Positions 45,850 through 55,540 of a stretch of DNA of 64,000 nucleotides are shown piece by piece. Each line of letters begins with the position of its first letter. Position 1 is the first letter of the stretch. The notes under the pieces were generated by a model. It was not told where the DNA came from, searched no databases, and was given only the letters and a program-made list of their open reading frames with translations. Location: the NCBI GenBank assembly GCA_039000515.1, contig JBCFYV010011135.1, forward strand, positions 30,657,876 to 30,721,875. The letters run 5' to 3'. This stretch comes from Timema cristinae. Taxonomy: Eukaryota > Arthropoda > Insecta > Phasmatodea > Timematidae. The position numbers were made by a program, and so were the translations under genes.

Positions 45850-46595
45850 AGACCTTACAATCATTGAACTTAGACCTCCAATGCGCCCTGTCCTCTGCCA
45901 CCTCTTTCAGCTCCCATAATTTTCTTCTTTTCTTCAAGTCATCCAATATTTGAATCCTCCTCATCCTTAAGCTTCTCCTTCCTTCTCCTCTTCCCAAGGA
46001 TGTATTCGACCCAGTTTGCTTTGCGCTGAAGAACCACATCCAAAATGGATATCTTTTCACCCACTCTTCTTGGGGCTTATTCATTTGTCACTCTGTCTGT
46101 CCACCTGATATTCTCAAGTCTTCTCCAACACCACATTTCAAAACGCTCCAAGTATTTCTTTTCTATCTTCCACTCCATCTTTCTCTTCTATACAACTCGA
46201 CGCTCCAAATGTAGCATTTCATCAGTTTTTTCCTCAGTTCCCAACTCAGCTTGCTGGTCAGCAGAAACCTCTTGTTGAAAGCTTCCTCAGCCATGACGAT
46301 CCTCGACCTGATTTCCATGGTGCAGTAGATATTCTTTATCAGCATGACTTCTCATGTACTTGAACTACCCTATGTTTCCCAATTGTAGGTTTTCAATTTT
46401 GATTTTCAGTGGCTATTAATTTTTTTGAAATCATCCTCACCTTCTGAACTTCTTAATGTTGATCTCCATGTCACAATCTTTTATTTATCTCCACCAGATG
46501 GTTCAATATTTCTTGTAACTTTTCTTTATTTTTGTCTATCGATGCTAGATTATCTACGTATTTTAATGTGTTGATGATGCGTCTTCCTATCCAGA
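45850..46595 (-). pseudogene. LINE reverse-transcriptase remnant with the unexpanded 57-bp ancestor segment
   Basis: Read on the reverse strand from 46,595: GRRIINTLKYVDNLASIDK (the usual YADD catalytic box is now YVDN), EEIRSR-type MEIRSRIVMAEEAFNKRF, LLTSKLSWELRKKLMKCYIW, KYLERFEMWCWRRLENIRW, TDRVTNE, a stop, PRRVGEKISILDVVLQRK, then RRIQILDDLKKRRKLWEL and EVAEDRAHWRSKF. The motif order is that of an insect-type non-LTR retrotransposon from RT palm to C-terminus. Stops and frameshifts separate the pieces, so it is dead. Forward frames here are shadows. Confidence 0.85.
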
Positions 46596-46683
46596 AATTA
46601 TCACGTCTCTATAGGGCTTCCCTAACCAGCCACTTATCCATACAAGTTGAACAGACTGGGTGACAAACACTGTATCACTCCTC

Positions 46684-46714
46684 TTCCCCCCCCCCCCCCT
46701 CCCAAAAAAAAAAA
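46684..46714. repeat. Poly-C / poly-A run
   Basis: About 15 C followed by a short spacer and about 12 A. It is prone to assembly error. Confidence 0.9.
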
Positions 46715-46828
46715 AGAGTAAACTTGATCCTGTGGTCGTTACAGTTTCGTTACCGATGATTAAGTCGCTATTCACATTCGTCGTATATATATTCACAAAT
46801 GATGTATTCTTGGCAGTTTCAGACTTTC

Positions 46829-47121
46829 TAACTGGTGGTCTAGGGGTAAGTATGGTGTCAAACATCTGTGCTGGGGAGTCCGGGGTTCAATCCTTGGTCC
46901 CGGCACAGATTTATCTGATTACCAAACCCTTCCTTCACCTCTGACAAGACAACTTGTGAATGTGTGGAATGCCAGGCCTCCACCGTGGTTCGGATCTCAC
47001 GTTAAACTGTAGGTCCTTCATTTCATCTCACAATCATCCTACCATTACACATTAGCGTAAGTGCGTATAACCCGAACGGGTAGTAAGACGCGGTGCTAAT
47101 AATAATAATAATAATAATAAT
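46829..47121 (+). mobile_element. SINE-A, near full length
   Basis: A box ctggtggtctaggggtaag, B box ggggttcaatccttggtc, middle with a 14-bp deletion after tctgacaagac, tail palindrome, (taa)n of about nine units. Confidence 0.95.
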
Positions 47122-47381
47122 GACACATATTTCACAATATTTTTGTAATGTAATAAAGTTATAAGATAAAAATGGAGCCGATTTAGTTAGCAAATCAAAA
47201 CTTGTCTAATGGAAACATTTGTAAAAGTTAATCAACTTAAAAGATAATAAATCAGGTTCTTGGATATTTATCTACCCAATAAAACCTCGCCTTGGCCTTG
47301 AAATTAGTTTTAAAAAAGGTTTCTACTTTTTATGTAACTCTTTTTTCGTATTTGTGTCTACCTGTTTGGTCTATAAATATA

Positions 47382-47625
47382 CGGTGGCTGCATGGTCTAA
47401 GGCGCTACTCTCGCATTGGACTAGACTGCCGATGACGGAGACATCAAGGTTAGAATCTTGGTTGGGTGTATAAAAGGAGGTTTTCCTAAATTACGTTTCC
47501 CTTTTCCTCCACGCAAATGCGGGTACACTTCCTATAAAATAATCTTCCTAATCTTTAAAAACCATTTTAGGAGCTAGTATATAAGCGTATAACCCGAATG
47601 GGTAGTAAGACGCCATGCTATCTCT
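47382..47625 (+). mobile_element. SINE-B
   Basis: Head ggtggctgcatggtctaagg, worn B box ggttagaatcttggttgg, body, tail ataacccgaatgggtagtaa ending in the simple repeat at 47,630. Confidence 0.9.
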
Positions 47626-47629
47626 TTAT

Positions 47630-47690
47630 CTCTCTCTCTCTCTCCTCTATATATATATATATAATAGAGAGAGAGAGAGAGAGAGAGAGA
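47630..47690. repeat. (TC)n(TA)n(GA)n perfect foldback
   Basis: A (TC)n arm, an alternating TA centre and a (GA)n arm form a self-complementary run of about 60 bp. It lies between two oppositely oriented SINE-B copies. Confidence 0.95.
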
Positions 47691-47893
47691 AATTAAGCTA
47701 ATGTTTTTGAGAACTAAGAAGTTTAAATCTATAGAAAATGTATCCACATTTACGTGGGAGGAGGAGTTTAAAACCACATATGAAAACAAAATCATCCTTA
47801 AAACATGTGACCGGGATTCGAACCCCTAATCTTTACGTGATCGGCAGTTCCAGTCTATTTATAGACGCCTTCACACCTTTAGACCATCGAAGC
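47691..47893 (-). mobile_element. SINE-B lacking its 3' tail
   Basis: Body aattaagctaatgtttttga, gtatccacatttacgtggga, B-box complement gaccgggattcgaacccc, and a head remnant cacacctttagaccatcg. It meets the SINE-B at 47,382 tail to tail. Confidence 0.85.
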
Positions 47894-48134
47894 ATATTTT
47901 TTTTTAAGTAAATCATCTTGTATTTAAGAAGAGTTTAAGTCTTGACTTGATACACGTTTTGATTAACTTATCATATAGAGAAAATACTGTAACCGTGAAA
48001 ATTGTTGTCGGCCTTGAGACTATGAAGGATATTGGCGTTTTTTGTTTCGTGTCATCTATAGTTGAGGGGAGGGTTTCATCTTGGTTAGCGAGGAATTGTC
48101 GTGCATATGTTCAGCTCTTAACGCAATATTTAAT

Positions 48135-48700
48135 CCTATGACGCGTTATATAAGAAGTTTCCTCTAACAAATACAGTCATTGTTTGATATTTGAGAACTA
48201 GCAGCGAGCTTTCCTCTTTACCTTGAGATAAGAAGTTTCCTCTAACAAATACAGTCATTGTTTGATATTTGAGAACTAGCAGCGAGCTTTCCTCTTTACC
48301 TTGAGATAAGAAGTTTCCTCTAACAAATACAGTCATTGTTTGATATTTGAGAGCTAGCAGCGAGCTTTCCTCTTTACCTGAGATAAGATGTTTCCTCTAA
48401 CAAATACAGTCATTGTTTGATATTTGAGAACTAGCAAAGAGCTTTCCTCTTTACCTTGAGAAAAGAAGTTTCCTCTAACAAATACAGTTATTGTTTGATA
48501 TTTGAGAACTAGCAAAGAGCTTTCCTCTTTACCTTCAGATGAGAAGTTTCGTAGTTTATTTTACCCTCTTTCTTATTGACATGATGACGAAGAGAGTATT
48601 ATATAGAATTGAGAAGTAGTTCCAAGAAACGACACAGACCACTGTATTTTAAGCCGTTTGACCAGACAGTGATTTATACTTTCTCTCTGACCGAGGGTGT
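48135..48700 (-). mobile_element. S78 element, copy 4, about 5 units
   Basis: Array 48,150-48,560 with the usual outer flank (actgtattttaagccgtttg, ttatactttctctctgaccg). The inner flank is missing, so this is a truncated copy. It ends about 210 bp upstream of the gene start at 48,914. Confidence 0.85.
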
Positions 48701-48913
48701 CCACCTTAAGAATATGATTACTAATCGTAATTTTAATGTATGCGCGCTCGCAATAAAACTCATATTCCTGGCTCTAAACGTCAGAATAGTTAACCTAATG
48801 GGAATTTAATTGTTAAACTAATGTAGTTTCATATTTTCTTAGCATGTATCCACAAACTAATCAGTCAACCAGCCGTCTGTCCGTTCAACCGTCAGAAATG
48901 AGTCTCGTTAATA

Positions 48914-48970
48914 ATGGACGTGAGAAATGTTCTACTGGTGCTAATATTTCTCGTAACGGCATCGAGCAAG
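48914..48970 (+). CDS. Exon 1: signal peptide
   Basis: Nineteen codons, [19 protein letters not shown], followed by a consensus donor gtaagt at 48,971. An insect initiator-like tcagt lies at 48,861 but no TATA box is evident, so the transcription start is unknown. Confidence 0.75.
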
Positions 48971-51900
48971 GTAAGTGAAGGAATAATTTTAAGGCAACAT
49001 GGGTGACTTGGCGGTCTAGGGGTAAGGTGATGGACTTCTGTGCTGGTGGTCCGGGGTTCAATCCTCGGTCCCGGCACAGATTTATCTGATTACCAAACCC
49101 TTCCTTCACCTCTGACAAGACGTGTATTAATCACAACTTGTGAATGTGGGGAATGCCAGGCCTCCACCGTGGTTCGGATCTCACGTTTAACTGTAGGTCC
49201 TTCATTTCATCTCACAATCACCCTACCATTACACGTTAGCGTAAGTGCGTATAGCCCGAACGGGTAGTAAGACGCGGTGCTAATAATAATAATAACCTGA
49301 TTTTCCTGAACCGACTGAGACTATAAGCACATTAGAATTTCTATGATCGAGAGCGAAAGGGCCTACCAATTTTGCCGGGAAAGGTATTTTCACATACCTT
49401 CCAGGGTTATTTTAAGCGCCACAATCGACATGGGACCAATGGCTTTACTGCCCTTAAGAAGGAAGTTGTGTTGCGAATTTTTTATCACTCAAGAAAAATC
49501 CCTCAACCTTGGCCGGGTTTGAACTCATAAATATTGGGTCCTTGGCGAGTAATTTCCCCCAGGAAAATTGATGTCTACAAAATTATAATACCATTTGTGT
49601 TGTATTAAATAACATCAGTCTATTCCCAAAGATCCATTCCACGCTCCTATAACAGTTACCTTTCGTTTCCCGGACATTTAGCTTTTAATGATCAATATGT
49701 GGTCTTTTAGAGAGGAAAATGTCAACTTTTAAACTATGTTTACAAGTCTATAGATGTATAGGGCCATAGAACATAGTTTTGTGTTCATTCCAGTAAACAA
49801 CAAACCCTATTATTGTTAAAGATTTTGTCAATATTTAATTCAAGCGAAGTATATGATTGGCGATGTATTAGCTAACTAGACAGCACCCTTAAGTGAGATC
49901 GAAACACATTACACATTGTACAATAGCATGATGACATTTACTGGAAACGAATTTTACCCAAATATTGTAAAGATGACCATTATGATTGTATACCTTATTT
50001 GAACCAGTGGTTCCCAAACGGGGGTTCGCATACCCCCGGGATACTCAAGCAGCTCTCGAGTGAAAATTATCAAAATCACAAGATAACTAAATGCGGTGGG
50101 GAATTTACTAGTTGACTGATGGAAATCTTCTCTTTTGATTGCCTGGAATTTGTTATTTATAGGGATCTTACCCTGGGAGTACTTTTAGTCATGACTTAGG
50201 GGTACAATCCAAACAAAAGTTTGAGAACCATTGATTTAAACAATAAAATATCTTTTTTTTTTGTTAGATTTTCACTAGATTGTATTTAATGAGTAGATAT
50301 CTATCTACCTAATAGTCCCTAAATATATATGAAACCATCTGACTTTAGACTTTGTTCCATCTTATTTTTTGGTAGTCCTATTTCTCCCCCCCCCTCCCCC
50401 CCATGGGCCAAACTGCTGCGCAGTTTCCTCTCAGGTACTCCCACGACCAGGGATGTGGAAAAAGAATAGATACTTTCCTTTCGATACTAGTAATTTTTTT
50501 ACTCGATACTTTTACTTATATTAGTACTCAAAATCCGGTATCGGATCGGTATCGAAGAAAATAACTTATTTTGTTATCTTCACTCATGCTAGGATTATAT
50601 GTTTACTAAGGAGGACTGTGAATTCTCACTCATTTTCTGCATTATAAGTAATCTCTTTTAGCTTATCATAATCCATAGCTGTTCTTTCATATTTGTATAC
50701 CTATACAGTCTGATACCTGACGGGTCGAGGGCGGCCCCTCTACTTACTACCCCTTCCTTTATCAATGAGTACGGTCATCACAAACTAAACAAAATAAGCT
50801 TTTGTAGTCAACTCAAAGAGTGTATCAAGCAGACGAAGCAGAAAAGTTAATGTGCGTTTCTATACAGATACTTTGTTATCAATATTTTTCTTCCGATCTT
50901 TTTAATAAGTACAGTATCGATACTTTTTATTTCAATACCACATCCCAACCCGTGTTGTTTGTAACAGGATGGTTCCGACAGCTCCAATCACGATGAAGAA
51001 TCGTCTTCCACAGAGGAGCAAACGCAAGACTTGACTAAGATATGGATCGCCGGACAGGTAAAAAAACTCCTCGCATCAACGACCATTCTCTCGATGGTGT
51101 GTTTACATTTTATTTTACTAGAAGTCTAGTAGCGTACCCACGGGGAAGGGGGGGTTTGAGCCCCCTAACATAGTTTGGGGATGCCTCGAGAGATATGCAA
51201 ATTCAAAGAGAAAATAAAATTGGGGGGCGAAGGTATGGACGCCATATAGGCCTTGGCTAATATTGTTAAGTATTTTACAAAAAATGTAGGGATATGCACA
51301 TTCACCTGTTATAAATAATCGGTGATTTTTGTGACCGTAGGCTTATGTGACGGTTAAGCCAATTTTAATTTACACCTATTTATTTATTATTTTGTTATAT
51401 TATCACGTTTATAATAGTAAAACTATAAATCATCCCAGGCCGCCACCGTGGTTCGGATCCCACGTTAAACTGTAGGTCCTTCATTTCAACTCACAATCAC
51501 CCTACCATTACACATTAGCGTAAGTGCGTATAACCCGAACGGGTAGTAAGACGCGGTGCTAATAATAATAATATAAATCATCAAGTTAACAATACCAATC
51601 TAAAAACTTCCTAAAAAAACTTTTAGGCCTATTTAATGGTAAAAAAAATATTTGTCTCCGCCGGTTGAGGGGACCCCACCTCAAGCTTCCCTTGAGGCCC
51701 CCCCCCCCCTCCCCAGTTCGCTATCCTGCTTACGCTACTGACTAGAGTTGTGAGACGGAAAACGTTTTATTATTATTTCTGTAGATTAATTTCAACTGAT
51801 TAAATAAATGTTAATAATAACAGTAATAATAATAATTCGTGGTATTGACAGTTGTAGGCCTAGTAGTAAGAAAAACCTGCTTCGGTGGCTGCACAGTCCA

Positions 51901-53740
51901 ACGCGCTACTCTCAATAAACTAGACTGCCGATGACAGGGGAGTCGGGGTTTGACTTGGGTGCATTGAGAGAGGTTTTTCCTAAATGGTTTTCCACTCACG
52001 CTCCACACAAATGCGGGTACAATTTCTGTAAATTCAACTTTCCTTATCTCTAATAAATTATCGTAATTAGTACATAAGCGTATAACCCGAACGGGTAGTA
52101 AGACGCGGTGATAAAAAAGAATAGTAATGCAAACAAAATGAATGCAAACCTTTTTTTCAACCCGTTATGTTTATAAATCATACTTCAATTTCTTATCATC
52201 AATATGCTAACTAAAATAATTTTAAGGTTGGCCCAATATTTGTCCTCCCCCCCTATACCCACTGCTTCCTATCTACCCCTCCCAATTCTTACAACCCACT
52301 CGTCTCTTAACACACTGTATTGTGAAGTACAATAGACTCTTGGTGCCAGCTATACTATTTAAACCCTCCCCCTCAAGACGCCACTGGGGAAATGTCCATC
52401 TCTACTGACTACTATCACAGGATATTGTCAGGACTAACCTCTTATTTACACAAATGCTACGTCCAATCCAGGGCTGGCTCATTCATCAAGCAAACATAGG
52501 CGGTGCATTATAACAAAAAAAATTTATATTAATGTTTAAAAAAAATATAATTATTTAAATTAAATAAGCTAAATCTGTTTTGTTTTTTTCTGAAAATTAA
52601 AAAATGACACCTGGATACGAGAATCAAACCCGGAACTTTTTGGATTAGTGCGGCGATGCTCTACCACTGAACTATCCAGGAATCGTCCCGTGCCCGTACG
52701 ACGATTTCAACACGTCCATCACAGACTCTGCCTTAAAATATGAGTGAAGAATGAACCTGGGAACAGGACGATGCCTGGATAGCTCAGTGGTTAAAGCATC
52801 GGCGTACTAAGCCAAAGGTCCCGGGATCGATTCACGCGTTCAGGTGTCATCTTTCAATCTATCATTATTAGCACCGCGTCTTACTACCCGTTCGGGTTAT
52901 ACGCACTTATGCTAAAGTGTAATGGTAGGGTGATTGTGGGATGAAATGGAGGACCTACAGTTTAACGTGAGATCCGAACCACGGGGGAGGCCTGGCATTC
53001 CCCACATTCACAAGATGTCTTGTCAGAGGTGAAGGAAGGGTTTGGTAATCAGATAAATCTGTGCTCCGGGACTGATAATTGAACCCCGGACCCCCAGCAG
53101 AGAAGTATTGACACCTTACCCATAGACCGCCAGGTCACTTCTTTTTCCAATCTAGATAATATGTTATTTATATCTGTTAGATTCGAAAATAGATCCATTT
53201 AGGACCCTCAAGGTTCGGTATGAGTTGTATATCCCCTCTGTATGAATGTTCCTTCTATCAGAACGATTCCTCCGAGACGGACGACGGTTCCCCGGACTCC
53301 TCAGAGACCAACTTCGATGACCGCCCCCTCCGAAACGACGCTAGATTACAACCCGTCCATTTCGCCAACCTGGTGCAACTAATCAACCACACGGCGAGGA
53401 GCAACCCGATCTAGACTACCTGGCGGACTTTCTGAACGACCAGGAGAGGATCGCCCCTGTCCTCGGTCCAGACTTCAGCTTCACCTCCTACGTCAGCAAC
53501 AGCGACATGCTTCACGATATCCTGAATAAATGTCTGAGGTCCGACGCGGTGAAGGACGACAGACGTCTCGGCGGCGTCGTCCGGAGGTTCGTCTCCAGGT
53601 TGCGACCGGAGAGAAACGAGAAGGACGCGGAAATGTTCCGGTCGGCTCAGAAGGCCCTGATGGAGCTGGCGTCCATCAATCTGGAGTTTTCCATCGACAC
53701 GGAGGGAGAGGGGGACGGTAGAAGCGACGATGAAGAATAA
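48914..53740 (+). CDS. Three-exon gene for a small secreted acidic protein, with a frameshift in exon 3
   Basis: Coding parts are 48,914-48,970, 50,968-51,057 and 53,262-53,740, joined by GT-AG phase-0 introns of 1,997 and 2,204 bp. The ATG is the first after an in-frame TGA (48,899). Residues 1-18 form a signal peptide (MDVRN, then [11 protein letters not shown]). Residues 20-75 are rich in Ser, Asp and Glu. Residues 76-190 look folded and helical, with paired arginines at 150-151 and 157-158 and a single Cys (140). The C-terminus is acidic. N-glycosylation sequons lie at 50 and 91. As sequenced, exon 3 stops at TAG 53,412 (99 residues). One missing C in the run at 53,405-53,407 would restore a 208-residue frame, so a sequence error or a real null allele are both possible. 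I do not recognise the family. It is probably secreted, with unknown role. Confidence 0.75.
49001..49297 (+). mobile_element. SINE-A, full length, intron 1
   Basis: A box cttggcggtctaggggtaag, B box ggggttcaatcctcggtc, full middle, tail agcccgaacgggtagtaaga, (taa)n. It starts 30 bp after the exon 1 donor. The reverse frames with [17 protein letters not shown] text are SINE shadows. Confidence 0.95.
49300..49560 (-). mobile_element. SINE-E, copy 3, intron 1
   Basis: It starts with cctgaaccgactgagac and shares gcctaccaattttgccggg, ccagggttattttaagcg and cgacatgggaccaatgg with the other SINE-E copies. It ends at a worn B box (gccgggtttgaactcat). Confidence 0.75.
49561..49996. other. Intron 1 unique sequence
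   Basis: No feature recognised. Confidence 0.5.
50005..50233. mobile_element. 229-bp hAT MITE with 8-bp duplication, intron 1
   Basis: Ends CAGTGGTTCCCAAAC and GTTTGAGAACCATTG form a typical hAT terminal repeat. Flanks atttgaac (49,997-50,004) and atttaaac (50,234-50,241) match at 7 of 8 positions. No coding capacity. Confidence 0.88.
50448..50947. mobile_element. hAT-like element, shortened relative of 39,573-40,440, intron 1
   Basis: Ends CAGGGATGTGG and CCACATCCC, tatcgatac-type inner blocks, interior ctgacgggtcgagggcgg and atcaagcagacgaagcag. Its right end lies 20 bp upstream of exon 2, so it supplies the region where the branch point of intron 1 should be. Confidence 0.8.
50968..51057 (+). 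CDS. Exon 2: acidic Ser/Asp/Glu segment
   Basis: Thirty codons between ttgtttgtaacag and gtaaaa: [18 protein letters not shown], then [12 protein letters not shown]. Phase 0 on both sides. Confidence 0.7.
51126..51745. mobile_element. hAT-like element with G/C-rich subterminal runs, intron 2
   Basis: Ends tagtagcgtacccacgggg and tatcctgcttacgctactg are imperfect inverted repeats, each followed inward by a G or C run and a ccccctaac / ccccacctcaag motif. The CAGTAGCGTA-type end is frequent in insect hAT elements. A SINE-A sits inside. No clear duplication was read. Confidence 0.55.
51435..51571 (+). mobile_element. SINE-A, 5'-truncated, with target-site duplication, intron 2
   Basis: Only the last part is present (ccaccgtggttcggatccc onward to the tail and (taa)n). 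The 11-bp tataaatcatc flanks it at 51,424-51,434 and 51,572-51,582. It is nested in the hAT-like element. Confidence 0.92.
51879..52118 (+). mobile_element. SINE-B, intron 2
   Basis: Head cttcggtggctgcacagtcc, a deletion around the B box, body ctccacacaaatgcgggtac, tail aacccgaacgggtagtaaga and an A-rich end. Confidence 0.9.
52119..52604. other. Intron 2 unique sequence
   Basis: Short C-rich runs. No feature recognised. Confidence 0.5.
52605..52849. mobile_element. Inverted pair of tRNA-like units forming one foldback, intron 2
   Basis: It begins TGACACCTG and ends CAGGTGTCA. The left unit, read in reverse, has A box tggatagttcagtggtagag and B box ccgggtttgattctcg. The right unit, read forward, has tggatagctcagtggttaaa and ccgggatcgattcacg. 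About 75 bp separate them. Each resembles a tRNA with a D arm, anticodon-like loop and T arm, but the acceptor stems mismatch, so these are not likely functional tRNA genes. Confidence 0.65.
52862..53141 (-). mobile_element. SINE-A, full length, intron 2
   Basis: Tail complement accgcgtcttactacccgtt, conserved middle with a short deletion (cacaagatgtcttgtcagag), worn B box, head complement tagaccgccaggtcac. Confidence 0.93.
53262..53740 (+). CDS. Exon 3: folded part and acidic C-terminus, frameshifted
   Basis: Acceptor ttccttctatcag precedes AACGATTCC. The first frame is open to TAG at 53,412-53,414. The second frame is open from 53,405 to the TAA at 53,738-53,740. The G+C content is far above the flanking DNA in both halves, and both read as plausible protein ([16 protein letters not shown], then [18 protein letters not shown]). 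The break is therefore most simply a single lost base. Confidence 0.75.
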
Positions 53741-53751
53741 TAGCCACGTGA

Positions 53752-54006
53752 CCCGCCTCGGTGGCGTAGTTGGCTAACGCGCTTGTCGTGTTTAGCTCTA
53801 CTGCTGAGATCGAGGTTCGAATCTCGGTCGGGTGAACTGGGGGTGGTTTTTCCTAAATGGTTTTCCACTCTACCTCCACGCAAATGCGGGTTCATTTCCT
53901 CTAATTAAACCTTCCCAATTCCTAATCCATTAGCGTAATTAGTACTTAAACGTACAACACTGAACGGGTAGTAAGACGCGGTGCTAAATATTATTATTAT
54001 TATTTT
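53752..54006 (+). mobile_element. SINE-C in the 3' UTR, duplication includes the stop codon
   Basis: Head gcctcggtggcgtagttggc, B box ggttcgaatctcggtcgg, SINE-B-like body, tail ctgaacgggtagtaagacgc and (att)n. Flanking repeats are taatagccacgtga (53,738-53,751) and taatagcaacgtga (54,007-54,020), 13 of 14 identical. The first three bases of the left repeat are the gene's TAA. Confidence 0.92.
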
Positions 54007-54178
54007 TAATAGCAACGTGAACTATTGAAAAAAAGAGGGGAGAAAAGATTCCTATCCTCAAAACCCGCTCTCATTTGGTTTCATCAGAAAATCTGGAAAT
54101 TTTACAAAATTAAGAACATGACTTGTGCTTCGTGTCACTGTGATGTATAACCCTCTCCACTTTGAGCTCACTCTTGGC

Positions 54179-54345
54179 TAAGGATGTGGTATCGAAAGAA
54201 AAGTATCGATACTGTACTCATTTAAAGTAGCGGGAGAAAGATATCGATACCGTACTAGTATCGAAAGAAAAGTATCGATACTGTATTCATTTAAAGTAGC
54301 GGGAGAAAAATATCGATACCGTACTAGTATCGTTTTTTTATCAAG
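54179..54345. mobile_element. hAT-like fragment with an internal duplication
   Basis: It starts aaggatgtggtatcgaaag. The block gaaaagtatcgatactgta and tttaaagtagcgggaga occurs twice (about 73 bp apart). Only one end of the TAGGGATGTGG family is present. Confidence 0.65.
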
Positions 54346-54556
54346 TATTATTATTATTATTGTTATTATTATTATTTTTATTATTATCTTCACCGCGTCT
54401 TACTACCCGTTCGGGTTATACGCACTTACGCTAATGTGTAATGGTAGGGTGATTGTGAGATGAAATATAGGACTTAACAGTTTAACGTGGGATCCGAACC
54501 ACGGTGGGAGGACTGGCATTCCACACATTCACAAGTTGTGATTAATACAGGTCACC
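54346..54556 (-). mobile_element. SINE-A with internal deletion
   Basis: Long (att)n tail, tail palindrome, middle to gttgtgattaatac, then directly the head end aggtcacc. The B-box half is deleted. Confidence 0.88.
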
Positions 54557-54871
54557 GATAAAGTAATAATTTCATCTTTGCATAGTAATAATTGTATTTT
54601 CATATTTCTTTAAACGGTGAAAACTATTTTAATTTAATCATATCATTGTATATTTAGGTCTATCGCGTCTAGACAGTGTGTTGGAACTTGTAGGGTATTA
54701 TAGATAATATTTAATGATGGATATTATAAAAGGTTTTACCATACCAGCTTTCAAAATGTTCATGAATATGTAACTGATGGAAAGTTATTTAATAGCTGAA
54801 TATGATTAGTAATATTATTTTTTCCACTCTATTTTGTATCCTTCTTTAACCATAGTAAACATTTAATCCAA
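54557..54871. other. AT-rich DNA, no gene seen
   Basis: No feature recognised. Possible distal 3' UTR of the gene, unproven. Confidence 0.4.
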
Positions 54872-55115
54872 GACCCGCCTCGATGGCGTAGTTAGTAGCA
54901 CGCTAGTTTCGTGTTGATCTAGACTGCTGAGGATGGGGAGATCTAGTTTCGAATCTCGCTCGTGTGAACTGGGGGATGGTTCTCTCTCTCTCTCCCTAAA
55001 CGCAAATGTTGGTTCACTTCCTTTACATTCGACCTTCTCAATTCCTAACTCATTAGTGTGATTAGTACTTAAGCGTATAACCCGAATGGGTAGTAAGACG
55101 TGGTGCTAAGTATTA
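54872..55115 (+). mobile_element. SINE-C, second copy
   Basis: Head cgcctcgatggcgtagttag, worn B box gtttcgaatctcgctcg, body shortened around a (tc)n run, tail ataacccgaatgggtagtaa. Confidence 0.88.
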
Positions 55116-55164
55116 TTATTTAATCCCAGGATGAGTGAATATAGCAAAAAAAAAAAAGTCGTTT

Positions 55165-55540
55165 ATTTCTATACCAGATTGTGAGTACTAATATCAGTAA
55201 AAGTATCGAGTAAAAATATCAAGGCCGTAGCCAGGGAGAGGGGTGGGGGGGGGTGGGGGTTTAAAACCCCCAGTGAAATTTTATGAACAAAATATACAAG
55301 ACTTTATTTATGGTTCAAACAATATCAAAATTAAGATACAAATACAAATTAAGTGGCTGAGTTACCATAAAAAGCACTTCAGAGAGCTTCTAGAACTGTT
55401 TATCCTTTATTAATTTTTTCTAGCTTCCAGCAATTGTGGGATGTGCCCCCCCCCCCCCCACGAAATTATTGGCTGGCTACGGCCTTGAAAAATACTACTA
55501 GTATCGAAAGGAAAATATCGATACTTTTTTTTCACACCCC
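55165..55540 (-). mobile_element. hAT-like fragment, interrupted by another hAT MITE
   Basis: The reverse strand reads TAGGGGTGTGAAAA from 55,540, then tatcgatattttcctttcg, and after the insertion, tactcgatacttttactg. This matches the left part of 39,573-40,440. Confidence 0.75.
55220..55487. mobile_element. 268-bp hAT MITE nested in a hAT fragment
   Basis: Ends CAAGGCCGTAGCCAG and CTGGCTACGGCCTTG are perfect inverted repeats. The 8-bp flanks aaaaatat (55,212-55,219) and aaaaatac (55,488-55,495) differ at one base. G and C runs lie just inside the two ends. Confidence 0.9.

Noticed and set aside
48885..49267. Reverse and forward frames with [10 protein letters not shown] / [10 protein letters not shown] text
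   Set aside because: They are translations of the SINE-A B-box region and recur at every SINE-A copy.
52605..52849. Functional tRNA genes
   Set aside because: A and B boxes are present but acceptor and T stems mismatch, and the units are arranged as a foldback repeat.
53647..53895. Reverse frame of 82 codons over exon 3 and the SINE
   Set aside because: It combines SINE-C antisense ([17 protein letters not shown]) with antisense of the real exon.
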